This document shows, one piece after another, positions 54,015-62,845 of a stretch of DNA of 64,000 bases (position 1 is its first letter; the number at the start of each line of letters is the position of its first letter). A model generated the notes under the pieces. That model saw only the letters and a list, made by a program, of their open reading frames with translations. It searched no databases and was not told the origin of the DNA. A program made the position numbers and the translations under genes. The stretch is taken from positions 1 to 64,000 of the forward strand of contig NZ_JACA01000025.1 of NCBI RefSeq assembly GCF_000520995.1, read 5' to 3'. The DNA is from Aquimarina macrocephali JAMB N27. Its GTDB lineage: Bacteria > Bacteroidota > Bacteroidia > Flavobacteriales > Flavobacteriaceae.

Positions 54015-55826
54015 TTAACCAATAAAATACCCGTTTTCTTTGGCGATTTTATCAGCAATTTTAGTTCTTAAAGCAACTACATTAGGCTGATTAGCATATT
54101 TAGTAAAACGCTTAAGTCCCATTAACATCATTCGTTGTTCATCTCCTTCTGCAAAAGAAACTATTCCTTCTTTTCCTTTTCTAATAATAATATCTACGGC
54201 ATTGTATAAATATAATTGAGACATTGCTATTTGAGTTTCCTGAGCATCTTCACCAAAACGTTTTGCATTTTTCTCGGTACGTAAGATTGCAGATTCTGCC
54301 ATGTAAATTTCAATTAAAATATCTGAAGCAGCTAGTAATAATTGTTGATGATCCTCAAGTTGTGGCCCAAATTTTTGTACCGCAGCTCCTGCAACCATCA
54401 AAAATACTTTCTTAAGCTTAGCAATGATTTCTTTTTCTTCAGAAAACAATATTGAATAATCCGGAGTATCAAAAGATGGAATACCTGTAAGTTCATCTGC
54501 AACTTTCATTGCAGGGCCAAGAAGATCTACATGACCTTTCATTGCTTTCTTTACTAACATTCCTACGGCAAGCATTCGATTAATCTCATTGGTACCTTCG
54601 TAGATTCTAGAAATACGAGCATCTCTCCATGCAGATTCCATTGGTGTATCTGCAGAGAATCCCATACCTCCAAAAATCTGTACACCTTCATCTGTACAAC
54701 TTTGTACATCTTCAGAAACGGCAACTTTAAGAATAGAGCACTCAATTGCGTATTCTTCAACACCCTTAAGTTCTGCTTCCTGATGTGTGTTCCCTTCCGC
54801 TTGACGGATAGCAATTCTATCTTCGATATTTTTTGCAGCTCTGTAACTAGCAGATTCATCGGCATATGTATTGGTAGCCATTTCTGCAATTTTAGCTTTA
54901 ATAGCACCAAAGTTCATAATAGGTGTTTTGAACTGGATACGTTCATTAGCATATTTAGTAGCTTCACCAATCACACGACGTTGTGCATCAAGACAGGCAG
55001 CAGCAAGTTTAATACGCCCTACATTTAATGCATTCATTGCAATTTTAAACCCATTACCTCTTTCTGATAACATGTTTTCTACCGGTACTTTGGTATCGCT
55101 AAAGAATACCTGGCGAGTAGAAGATGAATGAATACCTAACTTCTTTTCTTCATCACCTAGAGAAATCCCATTGGATGGATCGTTTTCTACAATAAATCCT
55201 GTAATATTTTTATCATCTTCAATACGGGCAAAAACAATAAATAAACTACAGAAACCGGCATTAGATATCCACATTTTCTGACCAGAAATCGAGTAATGTG
55301 TTCCATCTTCAGAAAGTACGGCTTTTGTTTTACCAGAATTGGCATCTGACCCTGCACCTGGTTCTGTTAAGCAGTATGCTCCAAACCACTCACCAGTAGC
55401 AAGCTTAGGGACATATTTTTTCTTTTGCTCTTCATTACCATACAAGGTGATTGGCATGGTGCCAATACCAGTATGAGCTCCAAAAGCAGTACTAAATGAT
55501 CCAGTAGCTCCAGAGATATAATCACAAACTAACATTGTAGATACGAATCCCATTCCTAAACCATCATATGCTTCTGGTACAGAAACTCCTAAAAGTCCAA
55601 GTTCACCAGCTTTACGCATACACTCTTCTGTATATGCATAGTCTTTACTTTCGAATCGCTCCCAATGAGCCCATAGCTCACGATCTACAAATTCTCTAGC
55701 GCTATCACGCATCATTCTTTGCTCCTCAGAAAAATCTTCTGGAGTAAATACATCTTCACATTTAGTTTCTTTAACAAGGAATTGTCCTCCTCTAAGAATA
55801 TCTTTATTTATAGTTTTATCACTCAT
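54015..55826 (-). CDS. Acyl-CoA dehydrogenase (beta-oxidation)
   Basis: The 603-residue flavoprotein has LGLLGVSVPEAYDGLGMG near residue 75, the FAD-region motif YCLTEPGAGSDANSGKT and MWISNAGF, and RISRIYEGTNEINRM containing the catalytic-loop glutamate. The C-terminal 170 residues form an extra helical domain, giving the longer ACAD9/VLCAD-like length. It is the last gene of the fad operon, 78 bases after the thiolase gene, and catalyses the first beta-oxidation step, probably on long-chain acyl-CoA. Confidence 0.93.
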   Translation of the reverse strand: MSDKTINKDILRGGQFLVKETKCEDVFTPEDFSEEQRMMRDSAREFVDRELWAHWERFESKDYAYTEECMRKAGELGLLGVSVPEAYDGLGMGFVSTMLVCDYISGATGSFSTAFGAHTGIGTMPITLYGNEEQKKKYVPKLATGEWFGAYCLTEPGAGSDANSGKTKAVLSEDGTHYSISGQKMWISNAGFCSLFIVFARIEDDKNITGFIVENDPSNGISLGDEEKKLGIHSSSTRQVFFSDTKVPVENMLSERGNGFKIAMNALNVGRIKLAAACLDAQRRVIGEATKYANERIQFKTPIMNFGAIKAKIAEMATNTYADESASYRAAKNIEDRIAIRQAEGNTHQEAELKGVEEYAIECSILKVAVSEDVQSCTDEGVQIFGGMGFSADTPMESAWRDARISRIYEGTNEINRMLAVGMLVKKAMKGHVDLLGPAMKVADELTGIPSFDTPDYSILFSEEKEIIAKLKKVFLMVAGAAVQKFGPQLEDHQQLLLAASDILIEIYMAESAILRTEKNAKRFGEDAQETQIAMSQLYLYNAVDIIIRKGKEGIVSFAEGDEQRMMLMGLKRFTKYANQPNVVALRTKIADKIAKENGYFIG

Positions 55827-55904
55827 TTTTTTAGTAAGGTTTTAGTCGTTAGTATTGAGGCTGATTAAAATGTAATTTTTAACACTTAGATCTCAATTCT
55901 AATT

Positions 55905-57095
55905 TTAATTTAAAAATTCGTAAATACCAGCAGCACCTTGTCCTGTACCTACACACATGGTTACCATTCCGTATTTACCTTTCATATCACGTTTACGCAT
56001 CTCGTCAAATAATTGAACCGAAAGTTTTGCTCCTGTACATCCTAGTGGGTGTCCTAATGCAATTGCGCCTCCATTAACATTTACGATATCCTGATTGAGA
56101 CCTAATTCTCTCATTACTGCAAGAGATTGAGAAGCAAAAGCTTCATTAAGTTCTATAAGTTCTATATCGTCTTGTTTTAATCCGGCTTGTTTTAAAGCTT
56201 TTGGAATAGCTTTTACTGGCCCAATACCCATGATTCTTGGTTCTACACCTGCAGCAGCATAATTAACAAGTCTTGCAATAGGCTCAAGATTTAGTTCTTT
56301 AACCATCTCTTCGCTCATTACCATCACAAAAGCGGCGCCATCACTCATTTGCGAAGAATTACCAGCAGTTACACTTCCTCCAGCTTCGAATACCGGTCTA
56401 AGTTTACCTAGTACTTCTTTACTGGTTCCGGCACGAGGCCCTTCATCCTTAGATACAGTATATGATTTTGTGGCCTTTTTTCCATTTTCATCAACATAAA
56501 TTTGTTCGACATTAATAGGAACAATTTGATCCTGAAAACGCTTTTCTGCTTGCGCTTTTAAGGCTTTCACATGAGAGTTGTAGGCAAATTCATCTTGATC
56601 TTCTCGAGATACTTTGAATTGGTGAGCAACTGCCTCTGCAGTATTTCCCATTCCCCAATAATAATCTTCATGCCCTGATTTGGCTAAATCATAATTAAGT
56701 TCTGTTTTATAACCTGTCATGGGAACTGAACTCATGCTTTCTGCTCCACCGGCAATAATACAATCTGCCATTCCAGATTGTATTTTGGCTGTTGCAATAC
56801 CAATGGTTTCTATTCCTGATGAACAAAATCTATTTACTGTTACTCCGGGAACATCAACAGAATTTAACCCCATTAATGAGATTAAACGTGCCATATTTAA
56901 TCCTTGAGACCCTTCGGGCATGGCATTACCAACAATTACGTCGTCGATACGTGCTTTGTCAAGGTTAGGAAGCTCTTTCATCATATGTGCTATGGTTTCG
57001 GCTGCCAATTCATCTGTTCTTTTAAACCTGAACACCCCGCGAGGAGCTTTTCCTACGGCTGTTCTATATGCTTTTACTATATATGCTGTTTTCAT
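55905..57095 (-). CDS. fadA: Acetyl-CoA acyltransferase (3-ketoacyl-CoA thiolase)
   Basis: The 396-residue thiolase has the nucleophile Cys in NRFCSSGIETIG (about residue 90), a His in GGAIALGHPLGCTGAK (about 354) and the second Cys in CVGTGQGAAGIYE near the C terminus. It cleaves 3-ketoacyl-CoA to acetyl-CoA in beta-oxidation and pairs with the FadB-like protein encoded 12 bases upstream. The symbol is given for the family role; specificity for chain length is unknown. Confidence 0.92.
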   Translation of the reverse strand: MKTAYIVKAYRTAVGKAPRGVFRFKRTDELAAETIAHMMKELPNLDKARIDDVIVGNAMPEGSQGLNMARLISLMGLNSVDVPGVTVNRFCSSGIETIGIATAKIQSGMADCIIAGGAESMSSVPMTGYKTELNYDLAKSGHEDYYWGMGNTAEAVAHQFKVSREDQDEFAYNSHVKALKAQAEKRFQDQIVPINVEQIYVDENGKKATKSYTVSKDEGPRAGTSKEVLGKLRPVFEAGGSVTAGNSSQMSDGAAFVMVMSEEMVKELNLEPIARLVNYAAAGVEPRIMGIGPVKAIPKALKQAGLKQDDIELIELNEAFASQSLAVMRELGLNQDIVNVNGGAIALGHPLGCTGAKLSVQLFDEMRKRDMKGKYGMVTMCVGTGQGAAGIYEFLN

Positions 57096-57107
57096 TATTT
57101 TCTTTTT

Positions 57108-59513
57108 CTAGTTTCTTAGAGGTTTTCCTTTCTTAAGCATATGCTCGATACGTTCAAGAGTTTTACGTTCTGTACAAAGTGACAAGAAAGCTTCACGTTC
57201 CAGATCCAATAAGTATTGTTCTGTAACCAATGTTGGTTCAGATAAATCTCCACCAGCCATTACATATCCTAGCTTATTAGCTATTTTATGATCATGCTCA
57301 GAAATATATTTACTAGCTTCCATAGAGTCGGTTCCAACCAAGAACATACCTAATGCTTGTTTACCTAGTACCTTAATATCTTTTCGAAGAGGTGGTTGTG
57401 TGTATCCTTGTTCTGCCATCAATTTAGCATGTGCTTTTGCTGTAGCGATTTGGCGATCTTTATTTACAACAACGATATCTTTTCCTTTTTGAAGTATATT
57501 AGTATCATACGCTTCATAAGCAGAAGTTGATACTTTGGCCATACCTATAGTTAGGAAATGTTCTTGTAGCACATTAAGTTCTACATCATTTTTCTTAAAA
57601 GTATCAGAAGCTCTTAGTGCCATTTCTTTGGATCCACCACCACCGGGGATAACACCAACACCAAATTCTACAAGTCCTATATATGTTTCTGCAGCAGCAA
57701 TTACTTTATCGGCATGCATAGAAAGTTCACATCCACCACCAAGTGCCATACCATGAGGAGCAGCAATTGTTGGGATTGCAGAATAACGCATACGCATCAT
57801 AGAATCCTGGAAATATTTAATTGCCATATTAAGCTCGTCATATTCTTGCTCAACAGCCATCATAAATATCATTCCGATATTTGCACCTACAGAGAAGTTT
57901 GCTGCTTGATTACCAACAACCAATCCCTGAAAATCTTTTTCAGCAATATCGATAGCTTTGTTTAATCCGGCTAGAACATCACCACCAATGGTGTTCATCT
58001 TACTCTGGAACTCTACATTTAGAATTCCATCACCAAGATCTTCTACTACGACTCCGCTATTTTTAAATACTTCTGAAGATTTACGGATATTATCCAGAAT
58101 GATAAATGCATCTTGTCCTGGTACTTTTACTTGTTCTTTTTTAGGAATATCGTAGAAAAATGTAGCTCCGTTATTTACAGTATAAAAAGAAGTACTTCCT
58201 GAGGCGATCATATCATTTATCCAATCAGCAGGTTCATACCCTTCTGCACGCATCATTTCGATTCCTTTTTCTACTCCAATAGCATCCCAGATCTGAAAAG
58301 GACCATGTTCCCATCCAAAACCGGCTTTCATTGCATCATCGATTTTATATAAATCGTCTGTAATTTCAGGAATACGATTGGAAACATATGCGAATAACGC
58401 GGATAAATTTTTACGATAAAATTCTCCTGCTTTATCTTTTCCAGATACTAATACTTTAAAACGATCAACTACTTTATCTATAGTTTTTGTCATTTCAAGA
58501 GTGGCAAAAGAGGCTCTTTTCTTAGCTCTGTATTCTAAAGTTTCTAAATCTAAAGACAGGATTTCTCTTTTTCCATCTGCACCAACATTCTTTTTATAGA
58601 ATCCTTGTCCGGTTTTACTTCCCAACCATTTATTATCCATCATAGTACCGATGAAATCCGGAAGTTTAAATAATTCGTGACGTTCGTCATCCTGACAATT
58701 GTCGGCAATACCATTAGCTACATGAACCAAAGTATCTAAACCAACGACATCGACTGTACGAAAAGTTGCAGATTTTGGACGGCCAATTACAGGACCAGTA
58801 AGTTTATCTACTTCTTCTATGGTTAATCCCATTTCTTTTACCATGTGGAATAAACTCATGATACTAAAGATCCCGATTCTATTACCAATAAATGCGGGGG
58901 TGTCTTTTGCTATTACAGAAGTTTTTCCTAAATATTGTTCTCCATATCCGTTAAGGAAATCCAAAACTTCCTGAGATGTATTTGGGCCAGGAATAATTTC
59001 GAATAATTTAAGATAACGGGCAGGGTTAAAGAAATGTGTTCCACAGAAATGCTTCTGAAAATCTTCACTTCTTCCTTCATTCATAAAATGAATAGGAATA
59101 CCAGAAGTATTAGAAGTAATTAATGTACCTGGTGTTCTGTGTTTTTCAAGATTTTCAAAAACTATTTTTTTAATATCTAATCTTTCTACAACAACTTCTA
59201 TAATCCAATCTACATCTGCAACTTTTGCGATATCATCTTCCAGGTTTCCTGTAGTGATACGATTTGCAAATTTTTGATGGTATATAGGAGAAGGTTTAGA
59301 TTTAAGAGCAGCGGTAAGTGAATCATTTACTAATCGATTACGGACCACTTTGTTTTCAAGAGTAAGGCCTTTCGCTTTTTCTTTATCGTTAAGTTCTCGA
59401 GGGACTATATCTAATAATAGTACTTCGACACCAATATTAGCGAAATGACATGCAATACCGGATCCCATGATTCCTGAGCCGATAACTGCAACTTTTTTAA
59501 TGATTCTTTTCAT
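57108..59513 (-). CDS. Bifunctional 3-hydroxyacyl-CoA dehydrogenase / enoyl-CoA hydratase
   Basis: The 801-residue protein has the dehydrogenase first (VAVIGSGIMGSGIACHFANIG at about 7-27, GTHFFNPARYLKLFEIIP and TPAFIGNRIG) and a second dehydrogenase C-terminal part, followed by a crotonase domain (about 505-690, NFSVGANIGMIF and MALGGGCELSMHADKVIAA). This order is that of FadN-type proteins, the reverse of E. coli FadB. It performs the hydration and oxidation steps of beta-oxidation. It lies 17 bases after the MarR gene. Confidence 0.93.
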   Translation of the reverse strand: MKRIIKKVAVIGSGIMGSGIACHFANIGVEVLLLDIVPRELNDKEKAKGLTLENKVVRNRLVNDSLTAALKSKPSPIYHQKFANRITTGNLEDDIAKVADVDWIIEVVVERLDIKKIVFENLEKHRTPGTLITSNTSGIPIHFMNEGRSEDFQKHFCGTHFFNPARYLKLFEIIPGPNTSQEVLDFLNGYGEQYLGKTSVIAKDTPAFIGNRIGIFSIMSLFHMVKEMGLTIEEVDKLTGPVIGRPKSATFRTVDVVGLDTLVHVANGIADNCQDDERHELFKLPDFIGTMMDNKWLGSKTGQGFYKKNVGADGKREILSLDLETLEYRAKKRASFATLEMTKTIDKVVDRFKVLVSGKDKAGEFYRKNLSALFAYVSNRIPEITDDLYKIDDAMKAGFGWEHGPFQIWDAIGVEKGIEMMRAEGYEPADWINDMIASGSTSFYTVNNGATFFYDIPKKEQVKVPGQDAFIILDNIRKSSEVFKNSGVVVEDLGDGILNVEFQSKMNTIGGDVLAGLNKAIDIAEKDFQGLVVGNQAANFSVGANIGMIFMMAVEQEYDELNMAIKYFQDSMMRMRYSAIPTIAAPHGMALGGGCELSMHADKVIAAAETYIGLVEFGVGVIPGGGGSKEMALRASDTFKKNDVELNVLQEHFLTIGMAKVSTSAYEAYDTNILQKGKDIVVVNKDRQIATAKAHAKLMAEQGYTQPPLRKDIKVLGKQALGMFLVGTDSMEASKYISEHDHKIANKLGYVMAGGDLSEPTLVTEQYLLDLEREAFLSLCTERKTLERIEHMLKKGKPLRN

Positions 59514-59530
59514 TTTTTAACTTCGAGTTG

Positions 59531-59986
59531 TTAAGGTTTTACAGATTCTTGTTTTGAGTAAATTTTTTTAGATGATATCAGATCATTTATGGTTTGAAAC
59601 ACCTCTAAGAAAATGTCTAACTTTTCTTGTGGGACATGTTTTCTTACCATGGTATCAAAAGTAAAAACGACTTCTTTCGAGAAATTTCTCATTTCTACGC
59701 CAAATGGAGTAAGGTAGATCAATACACCACGTCCATCCTGAGGATTTTTCTTTCTGAAAATCAATCCTTTTTCTTCCATGGTTTTCAAAGTGCGTGATAA
59801 ACTTGTAGCTTCCATTCCCATTTTGGGACCTAGTGAAGTAGAAGGTGTACCGCTTTCTGGGTCTATGCTTAGTAATGCAAATCCAGTAGCCATCGTACTT
59901 CCTTTTTTGCTGGCTTCTTCATTATACATCTTAGCAACCGCCATCCAGGTGGCTCTAAGTGCATAATCGATTGTCTTTTCTCTCAT
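59531..59986 (-). CDS. MarR-family regulator of the beta-oxidation operon
   Basis: The 151-residue protein has the MarR winged helix (about 50-115): GPKMGMEATSLSRTLKTMEEKGLIFRKKNPQDGRGVLIYLT. It is the first gene of an operon with the FadB-like, thiolase and acyl-CoA dehydrogenase genes, so it most likely represses fatty acid degradation and responds to acyl-CoA. A perfect palindrome upstream is repeated before the acyl-CoA ligase gene. Ligand not shown by the sequence. Confidence 0.9.
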   Translation of the reverse strand: MREKTIDYALRATWMAVAKMYNEEASKKGSTMATGFALLSIDPESGTPSTSLGPKMGMEATSLSRTLKTMEEKGLIFRKKNPQDGRGVLIYLTPFGVEMRNFSKEVVFTFDTMVRKHVPQEKLDIFLEVFQTINDLISSKKIYSKQESVKP

Positions 59987-60021
59987 TCAAAAAAATTGTT
60001 ATGAATGTAAAGGTAAGGAAA

Positions 60022-60043
60022 TTTATTATGCGTGCATAATAAA
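60022..60043. promoter_or_regulatory. Candidate MarR operator upstream of the fad operon
   Basis: The arms TTTATTATGC and GCATAATAAA form a perfect palindrome around GT. It lies just upstream of a near-match -7 box on the minus strand (TACCTTTA, 60008-60015). The core TATGC-N2-GCATA also occurs at 62085-62100. Confidence 0.65.
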
Positions 60044-60102
60044 TAAAGTAAAAAATTGAGAAAAGTTGATGTAATGTACACTTTTTTGCTGAATTAATAA
60101 AA

Positions 60103-60127
60103 AAACTCCCCATAAAATGAGGAGTTT
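60103..60127 (-). terminator. Terminator after the acyl-CoA ligase gene
   Basis: On the minus strand AAACTCC (60127-60121) pairs with GGAGTTT (60109-60103) and is followed by a run of T. It lies 55 bases after the stop of the acyl-CoA ligase gene. Confidence 0.6.
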
Positions 60128-60181
60128 ACTGATTAACAGTTAAAGCTTACATGCATTTTGCGTTGCAATCAGTTAATTGAA

Positions 60182-61954
60182 TTAGCCATAAATTTTAGAA
60201 TAAAGATCTTTGTATTTTTCTTTTATTATTTTCCTTTTTAATTTCATAGTAGGAGTGAGGTGACCCGCATCAATACTCCATTCATCTGATGTAAGTTCGA
60301 ATCGTTTCACACGTTCCCATTTTCCGAACTTTTTATTATGCTCGTCGACTTCTTCCTGGTAACGATCAATAATTGATTGATTTTTAAGAGCTTCTTGCAT
60401 AGAGTCACCCATTTGTATGCCTTTACGCTCTGCCCATTCTTTTAGAAACTCGAAATTGGGTTGTATAAATGCTGCCGGCATTTTTTCTCCTTCTCCGATT
60501 ACCATTATTTGCTCAATAAAACGGGATTGTTTCATGGCATTTTCTATTAATTGCGGAGCGACATATTTACCACCAGAAGTTTTAAACATTTCTTTTTTAC
60601 GATCGGTAATACGCAAAAACCCATCATTATCGATTTCACCAATATCTCCGGTATGGAAATACCCGTCTTTTAATACCTCTTTAGTTTTTTCTTCATCTTT
60701 ATAATAGCCTAACATTACTTGAGGACCTTTTACCAAAATTTCACCATCTTCTGCTATTTTCACTTCAGTTTCAGGGATCATTCTTCCTACAGAGCCTATT
60801 TTCATTCCTCTGTTTCCTGTTTCATTTACAGAGATTACAGGAGACGTTTCTGTAAGACCATATCCTTCCATAACTCCCATCCCTGCCGCATTAAATATTC
60901 GTGCAAGTCTTGGCTGTAGTGCAGCACTACCAGAAGCAATTAATTTTAAATTACCTCCCAGAGCTTCCTGCCATTTACTGAAAATAAGTTTTCGAGCGAG
61001 ACCTAATTTTTTCTCATACCACCAGCCATTTGCTCCATAAGGTTCGTATTTTAATCCCAGATCTACTGCCCAAAAGAATAATTTCTTTTTAATCCCTGTA
61101 AGATCAGCTCCTTTGGCAATAATTTTGTCATATACTTTTTCTAGTAACCTTGGTACTGCGGTCATAACCTCGGGTCTAATTTCCTTTAGGTTATCACTAA
61201 TAGTTTCTAAAGATTCTGCAAAATATATGCTCACACCACGGTATTGATATAAATACATTAACATTCTTTCATAAATGTGGCATACGGGAAGAAAGCTTAA
61301 GGCTTTTGTTTCTCCATCTACAATAGGGAATCTGGAAGAACTATTTATCGAATTGCTTACTACATTTTTATGACTTAACATCACACCTTTAGGCCTTCCT
61401 GTTGTTCCTGAAGTATATATTAAAGTTGCAAGATCATCTTCTTTTACAGAAGCCATGATTTCCTCTACTTCTGATTGATTGCTATCGTCTTTACCTAATT
61501 CAAGAACTTCATCCCAATTTTTACAACCTGAAATATCATTATAAGAATATACTTCTTTTAATGAAGGTACATTTGCCTTAATGTTTTTAACTTTTTGAAA
61601 TACTTCTTCGTCTGAAACAAAACAATATGCTGCTTCAGAATGATTTAAAACATATTCGTAATCTTCTTGAGAAATTGTTGGGTAAATGGGAACATCTTGT
61701 GCACCAATTTGAAGAACACCAATGTCGGTTATATTCCATTCTGTTCTGTTATTAGAAGATATAATTGCTATTTTGTCATTAGGTTTTACTCCTAACCGTA
61801 ATAAACCACGGCTAATTTGATTTGCTTTCTCTACATATTCTTTAGTAGAAGTTGCAATCCATTCACCATTATATTTAGTTATTAAAGCCTTGTCTAAATT
61901 AAAGTTTTTTAATTGATAATGTGGGAAATCAAATAATCTCGTAATTTTCGTCAT
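60182..61954 (-). CDS. Long-chain fatty-acid--CoA ligase
   Basis: The 590-residue AMP-forming synthetase has the ATP motif YTSGTTGRPKGVMLSH (about residue 180), the Y-G-LTE adenylate motif (GYGLTETSP), GYFHTGDIGEID (A8 region) and the C-terminal TPTMKLKRK catalytic Lys region. It activates fatty acids to acyl-CoA for the beta-oxidation enzymes encoded just downstream. It has its own promoter region with a copy of the MarR palindrome, consistent with coordinated control. Confidence 0.9.
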   Translation of the reverse strand: MTKITRLFDFPHYQLKNFNLDKALITKYNGEWIATSTKEYVEKANQISRGLLRLGVKPNDKIAIISSNNRTEWNITDIGVLQIGAQDVPIYPTISQEDYEYVLNHSEAAYCFVSDEEVFQKVKNIKANVPSLKEVYSYNDISGCKNWDEVLELGKDDSNQSEVEEIMASVKEDDLATLIYTSGTTGRPKGVMLSHKNVVSNSINSSSRFPIVDGETKALSFLPVCHIYERMLMYLYQYRGVSIYFAESLETISDNLKEIRPEVMTAVPRLLEKVYDKIIAKGADLTGIKKKLFFWAVDLGLKYEPYGANGWWYEKKLGLARKLIFSKWQEALGGNLKLIASGSAALQPRLARIFNAAGMGVMEGYGLTETSPVISVNETGNRGMKIGSVGRMIPETEVKIAEDGEILVKGPQVMLGYYKDEEKTKEVLKDGYFHTGDIGEIDNDGFLRITDRKKEMFKTSGGKYVAPQLIENAMKQSRFIEQIMVIGEGEKMPAAFIQPNFEFLKEWAERKGIQMGDSMQEALKNQSIIDRYQEEVDEHNKKFGKWERVKRFELTSDEWSIDAGHLTPTMKLKRKIIKEKYKDLYSKIYG

Positions 61955-62084
61955 AAGTTGTTTTAAAATAATTTTTGTAGCATTCTAAAGCTCCTTTCAG
62001 ATGGTTATTTTTAAAAATAATTGGGTGATTAATTTACGTATAAACAAATTAGATTACACCACTATTTAAGAACTTAAAAGAACT

Positions 62085-62100
62085 ACTATGCGCGCATAGT
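62085..62100. promoter_or_regulatory. Candidate MarR operator upstream of the acyl-CoA ligase
   Basis: The perfect 16-bp palindrome ACTATGCGCGCATAGT shares TATGC-N2-GCATA with the site at 60022-60043. It lies about 131 bases upstream of the ligase start, within the 333-bp gap before the next gene. No other element is recognised in that gap. Confidence 0.65.
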
Positions 62101-62287
62101 TTTGCAAATTATAAAAAATCTTATAATACACAACTCTAAGATATAAAAAAAAGGTGCTGTAAATTGTTAACTCTTTAATATTTTATCGTTTTTAATAAAA
62201 TATCTGCCATTTATAGATTCAAAAATAGCTTTATAACATATAAATAGGATAATCTCTTAACAAATTAAGGGATGTATTCTATACCTA

Positions 62288-62845
62288 TTAATGACTTGTT
62301 AGATTGTTTTTTATCTGCTCAAAGTTTTTTACATCTATTTTTCCTTTGGTAGGAATCATATTTTGCCACACCCAATTGTAATGCTCAATTACTTTTTCAG
62401 CTTTTAAGTGTGGCCTGTCTCCTGTGGTATGACCATCTTCTACTACAGTTATGTTATAGTCCTTTGTTAAAGCTGACTGGACAGTTGATTCTACACAAAA
62501 ATCAGTTGCACAACCTGTAATAAATAACTCATCAATATTTAAATCGTTTAGCTTTGATTGTAACTTTGATTTATAAAATATATCATTTGCGTACTTATCT
62601 ATAAAAACGTCTGTTGATTTTATCTTTAAGTCATCTAGTAACTCCCATTCTGTTGTATTTGGTACAAATTCATTTGTTTTTGTACCATCATGTTGAATAA
62701 AAAATACTGAAAAATCAGAAGCTCTAAATAGTTGTGCAAGCGTATTGATTCTATTTACAACTCCTTTTGCATCAAAGCGTGGAGTTTTTGGAGTAAAAGA
62801 ACCCTTTTGCATGTCAATTATTAAGAGTGCTTTTCTGTTTTTCAT
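62288..62845 (-). CDS. Cysteine hydrolase (isochorismatase-like)
   Basis: The 185-residue protein has the catalytic Asp in LLIIDMQKGSF (about residue 10), a Lys in the DVFIDKYAND region and the catalytic Cys in ITGCATDFCVESTV (about 110-123). This matches nicotinamidase/isochorismatase-type amidases, with unknown substrate. Its start overlaps the purL stop by 4 bases (ATGA), so it is translated after purL; a role in purine or amide metabolism is inferred only from that. Confidence 0.83.
   Translation of the reverse strand: MKNRKALLIIDMQKGSFTPKTPRFDAKGVVNRINTLAQLFRASDFSVFFIQHDGTKTNEFVPNTTEWELLDDLKIKSTDVFIDKYANDIFYKSKLQSKLNDLNIDELFITGCATDFCVESTVQSALTKDYNITVVEDGHTTGDRPHLKAEKVIEHYNWVWQNMIPTKGKIDVKNFEQIKNNLTSH

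Noticed and set aside
54563..55131. ORFs in other frames within the acyl-CoA dehydrogenase region
   Set aside because: The dehydrogenase motifs run through the whole region in a single frame.
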